DNA from: Mactra quadrangularis
Lineage: Eukaryota > Mollusca > Bivalvia > Venerida > Mactridae
Direction: 5' to 3'
DNA: 64,000 nt
Assembly: GCA_025267735.1 (NCBI GenBank)
Contig: CM046304.1
Coordinates: 372,001 to 436,000 of the forward strand
Shown: positions 45,476 through 57,500 of the stretch, piece by piece
Layout of the letters: every line of letters starts with the position of its first letter
Numbering within the stretch: position 1 is the first letter of the stretch
Position numbers and translations under genes: made by a program
Notes under the pieces: model-generated
Told to the model about the DNA's origin: nothing
Seen by the model: the letters and a program-made list of their open reading frames with translations, nothing else
Database searches by the model: none

Positions 45476-48400
45476 TTATTGTTGTTTAAGACTATATCTT
45501 CCCATAGCTAGGACACCATCATACGTCTGGTTACCTCCTATGAAACCATTAGCATGTACAAATATACAATCAGGGATTCCTGATTTCTCCGAAAGTTCTT
45601 TGTCTCTTAAACCTTGCCATGCTGAAGGTAAGGATAACCTGAAATATACAAGAAAGTAAAAAAGTAATTAGATGTTACTTTATTATGTTACTTAAAAGCT
45701 CAGTCGATAAATACATGCTTAACTATATCAAAAGAATTGTGAAAATTACAGGGATCAGCGACAGTAAAATAACTGAGACCTTCCACACAGCCAAAAAGCA
45801 TGGAGGGAGATGTTATGAGTTTTTTTCAACTTCTGTTAGAAAAAAGACACTACCAAAAATAAAGAAAACAGGAACCTAAGGTGTTTCTCCCTTTGAACTG
45901 ACAGTGGCAAAATGTTTGCAACTGGGGTTTAAAACATGTTTTAGGGGGCACCAACCTAGCACAGTGTGCTCTTGTCCCAACAGGTTTATGTAAGAAAAAA
46001 AACAACAATTTGTTATGGTAAAAAAAACTTCAGAATTATTTATAAATCAGTAACTTACCTGTTTTCGAAACTTCCTAACATTTTAGGTACACATTGTATC
46101 CTCCATTTACCAGAGTTATCAGTATATAAAACATACTTTATAGACGGAGATATATCTAGTTCTTTCTCTAAAGTCAATAAATGATCTTTCCATGGACAAC
46201 CACCCTTTGATAAACATATCATCTCACCACTTGGATCAACCTGTAAAATAAACACACACTGTGAAATGTGAGGAAAATTTCAACCTAAAAATTGGAATCC
46301 TTAGAATACCAAACCAATTATACAGAGCCAAAATGACTTTCATTAGGTTTAATGCTGAGTCAACACAAATTATGGTCACTTCACAATGACCAACTCACCT
46401 AAACCTAGCCTTCCTGGACTTTTGTCTATAACCAGTACCCACCCTATCCTTTCACAAGATCATCAAATTCTCCATTTACCCTATTAATGCAGGAAATTTG
46501 ACAGTATTATCAATTTGTCATCATGGAAGGATGTAACCAGCCCAGTTGGAGGCTCCAAACCTTCTTCAGGGCACTAGAATCAAAATTCTGCAAGCATCTT
46601 ACTGTGCCATGGACCTGGGATAAAGTGTTCATACAATTTCTCTACCCACAATAATTTCAGGTCTAAAAGTTACCAAACAAACTAGTTCTAGAGTTATAAG
46701 ACAAAACTTACCTTTAATCTTTCTTGTACAGCCTCATATACAAGTTCTCTGGCTGGAATCCAGGAGTTTTTATAATACAAGACTTTATCTAGGAATATTT
46801 CTCCAACCATTTTCATTGCTTTATCGAATTGTCCCTGAATAAATAAAACATTAATGTGAAGAAGAAAACATGCTCTCACAGAACTAACGATTGTTAACTT
46901 TTATTTACCACAGCCGTGGCGTTGTGGTTAGCATGTCTGACTTTGAATCCGGAGATCCCGGGTTTGAAACCTGGTCACGGCAGGTCATACTCTATACATG
47001 AGTTGTCGGCCTCGTGGTAGGATAAGTTAGTACTGGTGATAGAAAAGTGTCCAGGAAACCTATAGTATGAAGAGCTGGCCATCGTGTATATGACCTAAAT
47101 ATGTGTTGAATGCGACGTTAAAAAAAAAAAAATAAGCAATTGTCAGTGGGGCATACATATAACCTGCTGATTGAAATATTCAATATTTGTTAATAATGCC
47201 AACATATAAATACGGACATCTATTCTTATAGATAATGAGTACAAACTTAATGTACAGAGTTCTAGTTTAATCATTTATGTATTGTTTGTTTTTTCTCAAC
47301 TGTCAAAACATGAATAATTTCACGGTGAATGCATGCATTAAAATTATTGTCGTAATACATTCATGAGTTTCCGAAAGAGTGTATTATGATTGAGTAAAGC
47401 TTCTTATGCTGTATGATAAGTTTTTGTCAACAATAAAAATTAGGCTGCTAGTACAAAAACAATGCATTCAGTCACTGTGAAATTATTCAAGCTTTGACAG
47501 ATGAGAAAAAAAGGACAATATCTATGTAGAATGGCTGAAATATGCTTAGTATTTTATTTAAATTGGCCAGCTTCAACACGCAAGCAAATGATGTAAAATT
47601 CAAGTAGCATAGAAACTAAAAGTTTGAGACAATGTAAACACAAAAACAACGTACATTCTCATCCACATCTGTTTCATTCCAGGCAGGGTTAAAACTTGCT
47701 ACTCTGCAACTTAAGTTTGTGGTTACTTTATATCTGAAATTGTAAAACAAAAAATAAACAATTAACTTAGAGGGTATCATTGATTCTAGCCTCAGTGATC
47801 CAACATCAGAAAGCACTACGAGTTCTATACATCAAATATGATAACTCTGTAGTCAGGATATATAGTCATGTGACCTCCAGATTGTAAACAGTCTCGTGTT
47901 TTTTTCTCAACAAATTCTTGCTGCAGCCCAAAATTAACAAGAGCACCGCTATGCGGAGCATTATATGCCCAAAAGTGTTGGTTTTTTTAGTTAAGATGAA
48001 GCATTTGTAAGACATGAGAATATTTCAACTTAAGTTATGCTCCGGAAACTGTTTTCAGTTTTAAGGTAATAGTGACCTTGACCTTTGACCCCAAAATCAA
48101 TAGGGGTCTTCTACCCGATATGGAAAATCATCATATAAAGTTTGAATATTGTGGGCCAAATGGAACTTAAGTTATGCTCTGGAAACCAAATTGCTAAGAC
48201 GGACGGACAGACGGACGCCAGGGGTAGAACATAATATGCCCGAAATTCTTTCGGGCATATAAAAAGGTTACAAATAGTCCATAAAATCACTATAATACAC
48301 GTATTTCAATGTCAGAAAATATCCATGTTAACTTGTGAATTGAAATTGTATATTCTGAATCTTCTGCACAAATTATTTTCACAAATGACTAAGTTTGCCT

Positions 48401-51400
48401 TTTAATTCTATTTTTGGTTCAGAGGATTTGAAGCTGTTTATTGCGAAAATTTAATCATTGTTTGTGAATTTATGTCATTTATTTGTAGTGAAAAGGCCTG
48501 AATTCGGCCCAAAACTTAGAGGCAAACTAATAACTGCAACAGTCTCAAGATCTATAAATCACCTACCTTGGAGTACCATCATATTGATTAATACCATTAT
48601 CTATACCATCAATCTCCTCAACGAAGTTTTCATAGACTTGATCAAATACTGTTTCAATGATAGGATCATCAAGTTTTACTTCTAAGATCTGAGCTAAGAT
48701 CTTCTTACCAAAATGTAAATAAACTAGACCAGCGCTACTCAACTTGGTCACCCATTTCTTGTCTGGACATACACTGGATAGAGATTCATTGAAACTTCTG
48801 AAAAAAAACCCAATTATAATAGTTTTAAAGCATTGATTCAATCGTATGTTTAACCATATTGAACTCTCCAAGTCAAACAGTCTTCTGCCAGGTAATATTG
48901 AAGCAGATAGAGACTAGGGCTGTCACGATATACCGGTATATTGCAATACGCAGCTGCGGCAATATGTACCGCGGTACGATTTAAACGTACCGGTATTTGG
49001 CGATTTTTTATTTCATTGGAAAGTTCTTCCCTTCAGAAATAAAAGTAGCAAAGCATCAGTTGTTCCATTGTTTATTCAATTTAACCTTAAGTTACAAAAT
49101 TTTAACCGATTGGGCGCGTCACAGTCCTAAATGACCGTAAATACTTAAAGAGGCTAGATTCTTTCAGTAGCTGCTTGTTAAATTTGCAATGTTTCTGTTA
49201 AATACAGCGAAGGCACATCGAATATGAAAGCCTACAATATATCGTGGTACGTATCGCGATACGTTGCCAGCGTATTGCAATATATCGCGATACGCTTATG
49301 GCATATTGTGACAGCCCTAATTGAGACTCATTGAAACTTCTAAAAAAAAATAGGAATTATAATCAGGGACTAATGTCACCTGATCTACAGTTACAACTTA
49401 TGAAGTAAACAAGTATTCGTTTTTTCACTGATTTCTCTTGCAGTATAAATAATTGAATGACAAATAATGCATACAGTAACTACTACCTTTTTTTTTACAA
49501 AAAATCCAAATCGTTCCTTGACTCGTTCCTTGACCATTTGATCGAGAATGACTTATATTAGTTGTAAGAGCTTGCTTAACAGTCAAGCTAAATAAATAAG
49601 AATAAATTAGCACAATGCACAAGAAGGCACTCTCCCCCAGTCCTCACATCCCATGCTGAAATGCATATGAATACCAAACTTTCAAGAGAATCTGCCCTTA
49701 GCAGACTAAGTTATGATCCTGACAATAGATCAACATATCATATGAATCCTATAATAATGAGTTCTGTCTTTGACATTCACAGTTCATACGAAAGAAACAA
49801 CAGTTCCAAACCTTTGATGATGATCATATCGATGTTTTTCAGGGTTATAAACACCACCAACATCCACAACAATATCACATGTATCTAACACTGCTGGATC
49901 TCTAGTTCTAGAAATATTGTACATGAATATTAGTACGGATTTAAATCAATCTCCGTAAACAGATATCCTGTAGAGCATTGTCGTACAGGATCTCTACTTT
50001 CTCTGTGGAAGGTCACGTTGAGATGAACTTTGTTTCGACCAATCAATGCGTAACTTTCATCTAGACGAAAACACTATAAATCACATTTTGATTTCGTAAT
50101 TTCTATTTTTAGACCAAGTTTTGCATGCTTATTTAACAGCAGTATTATTCACAGCCTGCGATTGAGCAGCTCATTTCAAATTGCGTGACGTAGACGATGT
50201 AAACAAGTTACGTATCATAACAATTTCGTCATGAATATTATGATGAGAAAAGGTCGCCTGAACATGACCTTCGTTTGAAAAAGGCCAGATCTAATAAGAG
50301 TATGCGAGCGAAAAATTTTAGATCGGGTTTTAAACAGATTGGATTTAAATGGAACACTCTGGGGTCATCCTATATAACTGTGGTGGTTTTATCCGCGCCA
50401 ATTGAGGTTCAAATTTACCTCTAATAGACAATCCATTTTAGTGATTTAGCGTAATATAACCAAACATTAAATGAACTATGTGCATGTGGAAAAAATATCT
50501 AAAGTTAACAGTATTTTTAACCAATTTTTACATTTTAAATATGAATATTTTTTATTCATACATTTTAAATATATGATTTTTATTGAATTAGGAAAATGGA
50601 GGCTTAGTTTTTTTTTGTGTTTTTTTTTAACATCGTATTTAAACACATATTTAGGTTATATATACGACGGCCAGCACTTCCTACTATAGGTTTCCTGGAC
50701 ACTTTTCTATCACCAGTACTAACTTACCCTACCACGAGGCCAACAACTCATGTCTAGGGTATGACCTACCGCGACCAGGCTCGAACCCGCGATCTCCGGA
50801 TTCGAAGTCAGACATGCTAACCACTACGCCACAGCCACGGCTAAAATAGAGGCTTAAAATTGGAGGATCATTGGACGACACACATCCTCCAAGTCACTGG
50901 ACCGTTTAGCAATTGGCGATTCGATCCAAAACACGATTCATGTGTAGCGATTCACTAATCGAACCACGAATCACTTGTTTATAGAGATGCATACAGGAAT
51001 TCATGTAATGACTAAAATAAGTGAAGAATTACAGAAGCGTTTACAATTTGGCCATATACTCCAAACATTTCTATTACCAGACGTTTTATGGGCATTTTCA
51101 TTGATAAAATACTTGTTTAAAAGTGAACCAATCGAAATTTTGACACAAGGTAATTCGGTCTCCACATAAATTAAAGTTTTCATTATTAGTGCGACTTGTT
51201 TTCAGTGGTAATTAAACTGAAAATGTTCATTCATTTTTTCCAAAAATAGATCGCGATCCGACGATTTCGGAAGTGACGAATAATCATACTCAATTTTCTG
51301 GTCGGGATCGCAAAATTAATATTCGAGTACTCAGATACTCGCCGCAGCCTTACTGGACCGACAGTATTTATAAGGCCTCAGTCCTTTGTCCACTGGCTAA

Positions 51401-52618
51401 ATTCAAAGACTACTCCAGTCAGATTGAAATAAGAACTTTACCTGACGATTTCAGCATGTTTGTATGTAGGTAATTGTTTCAACATAAAACAAGCCAATAC
51501 TTCATCACAATGGAAGGAACCGTTATGTGTTCCTATCTTCATGACTTTACTATCCCCAGACATTGTATGGTATCTAACAATCACTGAAAACATGGAAAGT
51601 TTAACAAGTAATTATATATACGAAAGAGGAAAGCAGGATGGAAATTATCACCTGGCTAGCATGAATAATGCCACAAAATTTTTAGCAATCATTTAGTAGT
51701 GCCATTTTTTAAACAAAATTTATTACAACTAAATTATTAATCATATATGTTTAATCTATGTCTGACAAGTGCTTTTTTCAGTATTAAAAAAGGAGTAGCA
51801 GGCAAGTATGTGGTGTAAATTCATGAGTGTAAATGCTACCAGCTGACTTAACTCTATTGATGTAGCTTCTATTCTGATTAGCAAGCATTGCAGGTTCTAG
51901 TCCCTCAAAAGGTAATATTGCTTTTCTCCTTATTTTACAGAAGGTATAGCTCATGAAAATTGAACCGAGACAAAGAATGCAATTTAAATACTATTTGCAT
52001 ACAATACATTAAATTATTAAGGTGTAGTTTAGTTGCTGAAGTATGTAATGTATTCATTTTTCTCAGGTCAATTTGCATAAACTTTAATAATAAACTAGAC
52101 TAGTTTAGAGAATATACAGGGGCGGATCCACTATTTTTTTCTAGGGGGGGTCCAAACTTTCTCTAGGGGGGGGGTCTAAACTTTCAACCACATTATTCGC
52201 ATTTTGCAAAATAATGCAACGTATCAATTATAAAAAAACTACATAACCATTAAATCATTGCTAAGCACTGAGAAAAATTGCTTTGTGCTACTTAAAAATG
52301 ACTTACAGTCAAGAAATACACTAATGGACAAGTACATTCTGGAAATTCTAGGGGGGGTCCGGACCCCCCTGACCCTCCCGCTAGATCCACCTATGATATA
52401 ATATGATAGTTTATATACAGTAGAATAACAATCTAAGTTTAAAGGTAGCATGTACCTGATCTATAAGGATAACTTGTCAACCAACGCCAATTATCAATAT
52501 GTGATTTAAATGAACAGTCAACTCTTGAGTTAAGTGGGGGAACCGATTTCAAACAGCTGTGTATACTACCAAGGTTTCTAAAAATATAGGACCTTATCAT
52601 GACCAATACTCTATTCAT
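45476..52618 (-). CDS. MYG1: MYG1 exonuclease, 8 coding exons
   Basis: Exons on minus: 52618-52456, 51583-51442, 49907-49812, 48797-48567, 47733-47655, 46834-46712, 46240-46059, 45638-45476, all in phase, 392 aa (human 376). Blocks: [51 protein letters not shown] (DHH-superfamily metal ligands), [116 protein letters not shown] and [23 protein letters not shown]1 (UPF0160) is a 3'-5' RNA exonuclease of nucleus and mitochondrion. The first exon gives [17 protein letters not shown], an Arg-containing presequence-like start, and joins in phase ([13 protein letters not shown]) to the catalytic part. An ATG at 51563 could give a shorter nuclear-type form. Confidence 0.95.
46339..46622 (-). repeat. 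SINE family A, diverged copy
   Basis: Recognisable blocks: TTAATGCTGAGTCAACACAA, ACCTAGCCTTCCTGGAC, TGTCTATAACCAGTACCCAC. Head decayed near 46610. In MYG1 intron 6. Confidence 0.55.
46909..47135 (+). repeat. tRNA-headed SINE, family B, full length
   Basis: Head CACAGCCGTGGCGTTGTGGT (A-box area), CCCGGGTTTGAAACCTGG (B box), then body CTCGTGGTAGGATAAGTTAG and CCAGGAAACCTATAGTATG, ending ATGCGACGTT plus a run of A. In MYG1 intron 5. Confidence 0.8.
47282..47518. mobile_element. Tc1/mariner-like MITE, second copy
   Basis: Same structure as 20915-21157 (TTGTTTGTTTTTTCTCAAC ... GATGAGAAAAAAAGGACAA), TA on each side. In MYG1 intron 5. Confidence 0.8.
47935..48265 (+). repeat. repeat with GGACGGACAGACGGACG end
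   Basis: Begins AACAAGAGCACCGCTATGCG, passes through CTTGACCTTTGACCCCAAAA, then TAAGACGGACGGACAGACGG, and ends in the small palindrome TATGCCCGAAA..TTTCGGGCATA. Element type familiar from bivalve DNA; class unknown. Confidence 0.65.
48915..49319. mobile_element. hAT-like MITE, 405 bp
   Basis: Termini TAGGGCTGTCACGATA and TATTGTGACAGCCCTA, sub-terminal ATACCGGTATATTGCAATAC-type palindromes. Flanks ATAGAGAC / ATTGAGAC are an 8-bp target duplication with one mismatch, as expected for hAT elements. It sits in a partial copy of the MYG1 exon 4 boundary. Confidence 0.85.
49947..50341 (-). mobile_element. MITE, CAATCT family, 395 bp with exact 9-bp target duplication
   Basis: Reverse copy of 8059-8455: starts CAATCTCCGTAAACAGATAT and ends CGGGTTTTAAACAGATTG. 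Flanks are the exact 9-bp repeat GATTTAAAT (49938-49946 and 50342-50350). It lies 31 bp upstream of the MYG1 exon 3 acceptor. Confidence 0.92.
50625..50843 (-). repeat. tRNA-headed SINE, family B
   Basis: Reverse copy of 46909: GGTTTCCTGGACACTTTTCT, CACGAGGCCAACAACTCA, ACCCGCGATCTCCGGATTCG, TAACCACTACGCCACAGCCA. In MYG1 intron 2. Confidence 0.8.
50890..51352. mobile_element. hAT-like repeat, copy of 53902
   Basis: Shares CGATTCACTAATCG, GAAGAATTACAGAAGC, AGATCGCGATCCGACGATTT and TTTCTGGTCGGGATCGCAAA with 53902-54337. Right end CTCGCCGCAGCCTTA is a decayed CAGCCCTA end; left end indistinct. In MYG1 intron 2. Confidence 0.65.
52125..52395. repeat. GGATCCACC-ended repeat, second copy
   Basis: Left end GGGGCGGATCCACTA, right end CCCGCTAGATCCACC, with long G/C runs (TAGGGGGGGTCC ... 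GGACCCCCCTGACC) forming inverted ends. Compare 21270-21570. Just downstream of MYG1 exon 1 in intron 1. Confidence 0.55.
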
Positions 52619-54558
52619 CAATATTTTGTCCCTGTCAGTAGTAATTTCATTTTTCAGTGTTTATCCTGAAGCAAAGTCAGAATATTACTATATGTGTGAT
52701 ACTTTCAGTCTACTTTACAAACTTTGAGTAATTTGTAGACTTTCTTATATACAGGTGCTGGGCAAATTACAAAAAGGTTCTTGGGTCGAATATACAAATG
52801 AAACACTAGAAACAGACCAGTGATGGGTAAGCCGAGGCAAAGAACTATGTTTTAGATGGGATTGTAACTGTGATTATAGCCAGTATACTACAACTAGTTA
52901 AGTTAGTCACTAACGCGACTAAGTGCAGAGACATTTACCAGGGATAATGTGTGCGATAAATCCTGTTCTCAGTCAGACTCAAAGGGATTCAAACAAATTT
53001 TCTTGTGGCAAAGTCAACCTCTTTGATTTTCCCGTGATTGAAGTGCGGGCCACAAAAAACTCGTGCATTGATTATAACTTATATTGATGTCCATGTCGCG
53101 AAAACATATTACAATCAGCTATTCTTTTGGCCTTATGAAATTTTTCACATTAAATGTGAATGAAAAGTATTAGGACAACTTAAAAAATCGTATTTATCAA
53201 AAGTAATTGAAAGTACGTGACCAAAATAACCTGAAAATCACAAATTTTGTCTTAGTATTGTTTTCCCCGCACGTGTAAGTTTTTCTAACAGCGTGTAGAT
53301 ATAACGGACACCGGTCAGCATAAGCGAAGAATCATAACAAAAGATATAAATAATTTGAGTACTGATCATTCACTTTTTAAGCGTAAGTTAATGTTGTCTT
53401 TGAATGAACAATAATAAGTATTAATTCGCACCCATAACTTGCTTGATTTGATTTACTTTATGATGGTGATGGGTGTAACGTGATTCGTACCCAAAGCAGT
53501 TCGTACTTGTCTCAATATCTGTATTACTTGTGTGTTCAGAACAAAGGAATAAGAAATTTTATTCCCCGAAATGAGCATCTATAGAAAAAATCAACTGGAT
53601 AGAAACGCCATTTTTCGATCCCACCCAATTTCGACAATTATGCATGCATAACAAAAAAATAACGTCCACAAGGCACAACCAGAGACATAGATAAAGTGTA
53701 TCTAATTCCCTGGCACAACGACAGGAGAACTGAACTCCTCATTTAACAAAAAACATCAATTGTGTATACTTTAATTGTCTTTAAATCACTATTTTAACAT
53801 AGAAAACACAACGGTGATTTGTGAGATTCCATGGTTGGTTCTTGCTGTCGTAATCCGCTTAGGGAACTACCTCGGTGATCTTCCATGCATATCTTCATAG
53901 TTAGGGCTGTGGATTGTTGAGCAAAGGGCGATCAGTTCTGAACCACGATTCATGTGAGGTGATTCACGAATTGAACCACAAATCACTAGTTAATGGAGAA
54001 GCATACAAAATTTATGTTTAAAACAAAAATAAGTGAAGAATTACAGAAGCTTAATGGAAAACCATGTACTCTGAACATTTCTATTACCAGGTATTTTATG
54101 GGCATTTTCAGTGATAACTGTTTTTGTTTAAAAGAGTATCAAATGAAATTTTGAATTGAATTAAAAGTTTCATTAGTAGTGTGGCTCGTTTTCAGTGGTA
54201 ATTAAGCTGAAAATGTTCTTTCATTATTTCCAAAAATAGATCGCGATCCGACGATTTCGGACGTGACATATATTCGTACTCAATTTTCTGGTCGGGATCG
54301 CAAATATCCGAGTACTCGGATACTCGCAGCAGCCCTATTTGTAGTTTAGTGTTTAAAATAGATTCTTTTTCATCAAAATAAAGGATTTAATTGATGTAAA
54401 AAATAAACAAACTTTTTATCCCCAATAATTTTGGTAAATAATGGTCTGTCAAATAGCCAGTTTGTTACAGGTATTATTCATTGATATATTAACAACTAGA
54501 CAGGCTCACCTTTCATCTTATAAACAGCTAGCATGAAGAGTTTTTAGATATGAAATAA
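52619..54558. promoter_or_regulatory. bidirectional promoter region MYG1 / THAP gene
   Basis: Divergent start codons 52618 (minus) and 54559 (plus). No clear core promoter motif picked out. Bases 52619-53900 hold no recognised repeat or gene; 53902-54337 is a MITE. Confidence 0.45.
53902..54337. mobile_element. hAT-like MITE, 436 bp
   Basis: Termini TAGGGCTGTGGATTG and CTCGCAGCAGCCCTA. Flanks TTCATAGT / TTTGTAGT match at 6 of 8 positions, a decayed 8-bp target duplication. Inner TCGCGATCC and GAGTACTCGGATACTCG palindromes. Confidence 0.68.
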
Positions 54559-57500
54559 ATGGCAACTAACTATACCGGTACTACTTACGTTTACAAACAA
54601 GACAGAAAACCATCTCAAGGATCAGGGTGTTTCGTAACGAACTGTAAAAATAAAAAAAACTACATTAGTAAGGAAAAAGGGATAACATTTCACCAGTAGG
54701 TAGCATTTAAAAATTTATTCTAAACTGAAAATTCACTGCTATTCATTTAATAGGTAACCCATTTATTGGAAGGGTTCTTTTACACTATAAGAAATTTTTA
54801 TTTATTCAATTCCACACCTGGGCAATGTTTTTGACAATAAATTGTCACTATAAGCCTATTATCAAGGACTAACTGTGGCGTTGGCAACCTTTGGCTTTCT
54901 CCTTCAAAGTAATAAAAATTAGTTGATAATTGCCAAAGTTACTGCACAATGTACTTGTTTTGTGAGTTAAATTTTTATCTCAGAATGTTTGAAATACTAA
55001 ACTAGTATCCATCTGGTCAGTCACAGACTTAGTGGGTAATATTAATGTATTATTATTTTACCTATCATGTGATGTGCATATCTCAAGCCTTATGATTGTC
55101 ACAGATGAGTTATTTATACAAATAGATCTTTTATTTACAATTTATTATATTTATACCTGAAAAATTTGGTTTTAATTTTTGAAGTACACTAAACTGATAT
55201 ATACAAATAGATCGTTTATTTACAATTTTTTATATCTATACCCAAAATAATGTGTTTTTGATTATTGAAGTATTCTAAACTGATTCTTTTAATTTCAGTT
55301 TCCCAAACAAAGAAACATCACCTGAGCTTTATGATAGATGGGTTGTGGAATATGGTAGAGCAAATAAAACAGCTACCAGACATCACTTGGTCTGCAGTGA
55401 GCACTTCCTAAATGAGTGTGAAGACAGGACTGGGCAAATTGTTAGATTAAGAGCAGGGGCTGTTCCTACCATATTTCCAACTTTTCATCAGGTATTATTT
55501 CATTTAGTGTTGTGAAAATTAGTCAAGTTGCACCTGACTTGGTTAATGCAATGTTGTGATATTTACTTCAAATTCTTATGGTATATTTGTGAATTTTATT
55601 TAACTGATCTTGGCTCATACATTAACCCTGCTGATTTAACTACTTGATATTTGTTTGATAATCATTCATTGTATATATTTACTACTGGATGTCTGTGCCC
55701 ACTATTGGCAAAAATTGTTATTTTGTTGGGTTTAACGCCGTAGCAACACATTGTATAGGTCATATAATGGCAGTCAGTCAATCTACTCACTCCTGGAGAG
55801 GCTAAATCTCTGGATTCAGCTGTTAACCATCTACTAAGCGCATACTTTCTTCATTGACTGACAACTGCCCTACATAATTAAAGATTATTGGTAGGAGGGA
55901 GAATGGCTGTAGAAATAATTTCATGACCAGCTCTACAAAAGTATGCTCCGTCCAGGAATGGAATCCATGACCCCTCGATCAGTAGACTTGCATGCTTCCA
56001 GCTGAGCTAGCCAGTATCAGGATTACCTTACAAGTATTGAGTTTTTAAATCAGCTGGGTGAATGTATGTCCCACTGTTGTTGAATAAATTTACCAATATG
56101 TCCTATGATGACAATATTAGTCTTTTGTTGTACTTTATTTTAAATAGTGTTTTTTTACGAGTTTTGTTTTTAATCCATTTTCCGTAGTTTACATGTTTAG
56201 TTTTTTTGTTTCAATTACTTAAATCTGAATTTGGTTGAAAAACTGAATTTGATTATTTTCGGCCATTTTGGTCCATTGATTCTTACTGTCACTGCTTTTT
56301 GCTGCTAAAATGCTATCTGAAACTGATTGATAATTTAGAGATGAAATAACCTGTTATATTGTCAATATTTGCACATGCATTTGTATACAGAATATAAATT
56401 TTATAAATCTTGAGTCATACGATGATAATTTATCAGTTATCATATCTAAAAGAATAATTAACTTGATTCCGGTTATTGAAATTTTAACAGATTTTATTAA
56501 TTTGATAATCGTGATAGTCTTTATGTTTTAAAATATGATCAGTTAGATTGATTTAGTCTAGATTTTAGATGGTTTTTTTTAAGAATTAAATGTTAGCAGG
56601 TGAGGTTAGTCAGGATTAGTCTAATAATCTTTTATAAAGTTTCCTAATTTAAGTGTTCAGTATATATAGTAATATACCGGTAGTTATTCTTTTGTTCACC
56701 TGTATTTTTATGTTAATATGTATTTTTAATTATTTATTTTTATGTATTTTATGATAGTTTGTTATTATTTGATGCAATACAATGTATTTATAGTATTTTA
56801 ATCTTATGTTTTTCTTTTACTTTGGTCCTTTATTTTATTATTATTGTGTAGTCTTTTCAGAGACTATAGACAAGTTATGTTTTCACTTTTTCATGCCATT
56901 ATTCTGCATTCACTGGCCCCGATTTTTTCTGGCAATGAGGAGCACTATCAGTCCCTTTCAAATCCTAGCAGCACTAGGGAGGGGCACATCCCAGGGAGCC
57001 CCTGAGATATCTTTTGACGGGGGAGACATGCAAAAAATCTTTTGGCCAATTTGGCTTTTTAAGTGGATTTCAATTAATATATCCAGTTTATTAAGTTAAA
57101 AACACTAATTTCAAGTCCAGTAGTGGATATCATTTTGAAAAGGGGGCCAAGGCTCTTGAAATGTGGGATCGACAAGTAAAGTAAAGAAAAAAATGATTGC
57201 AATATAGTGGGGGGCTACTCAATATGTTATTAACAGATGTGTACGGAATACCGGATTTTAGTATCGACCGAGTTGTAAGAGTTGCTTCCCTTTTATTAAG
57301 TTTATCAATAAAAATTTTCACAAAGAATGGATAGATAGCTCTCAAAACACGGCTACGTTTTCCATGGAATGTGAAGTATCAGGTGTCTTTAATTATTGCA
57401 GCAGAAAAGTGAACGTGTGAATTTGATTTGTAGACAATAAAAGTCCGTTGTTAAATTGGATTTTTAATGAGATAGGGAGTTTGGGACAATGACCTGAAAC

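Noticed and set aside
49425..49622. Possible extra MYG1 exon on the minus strand
   Set aside because: The peptide has no match to MYG1, and exons 49907-49812 and 48797-48567 already join in phase with no missing residues.
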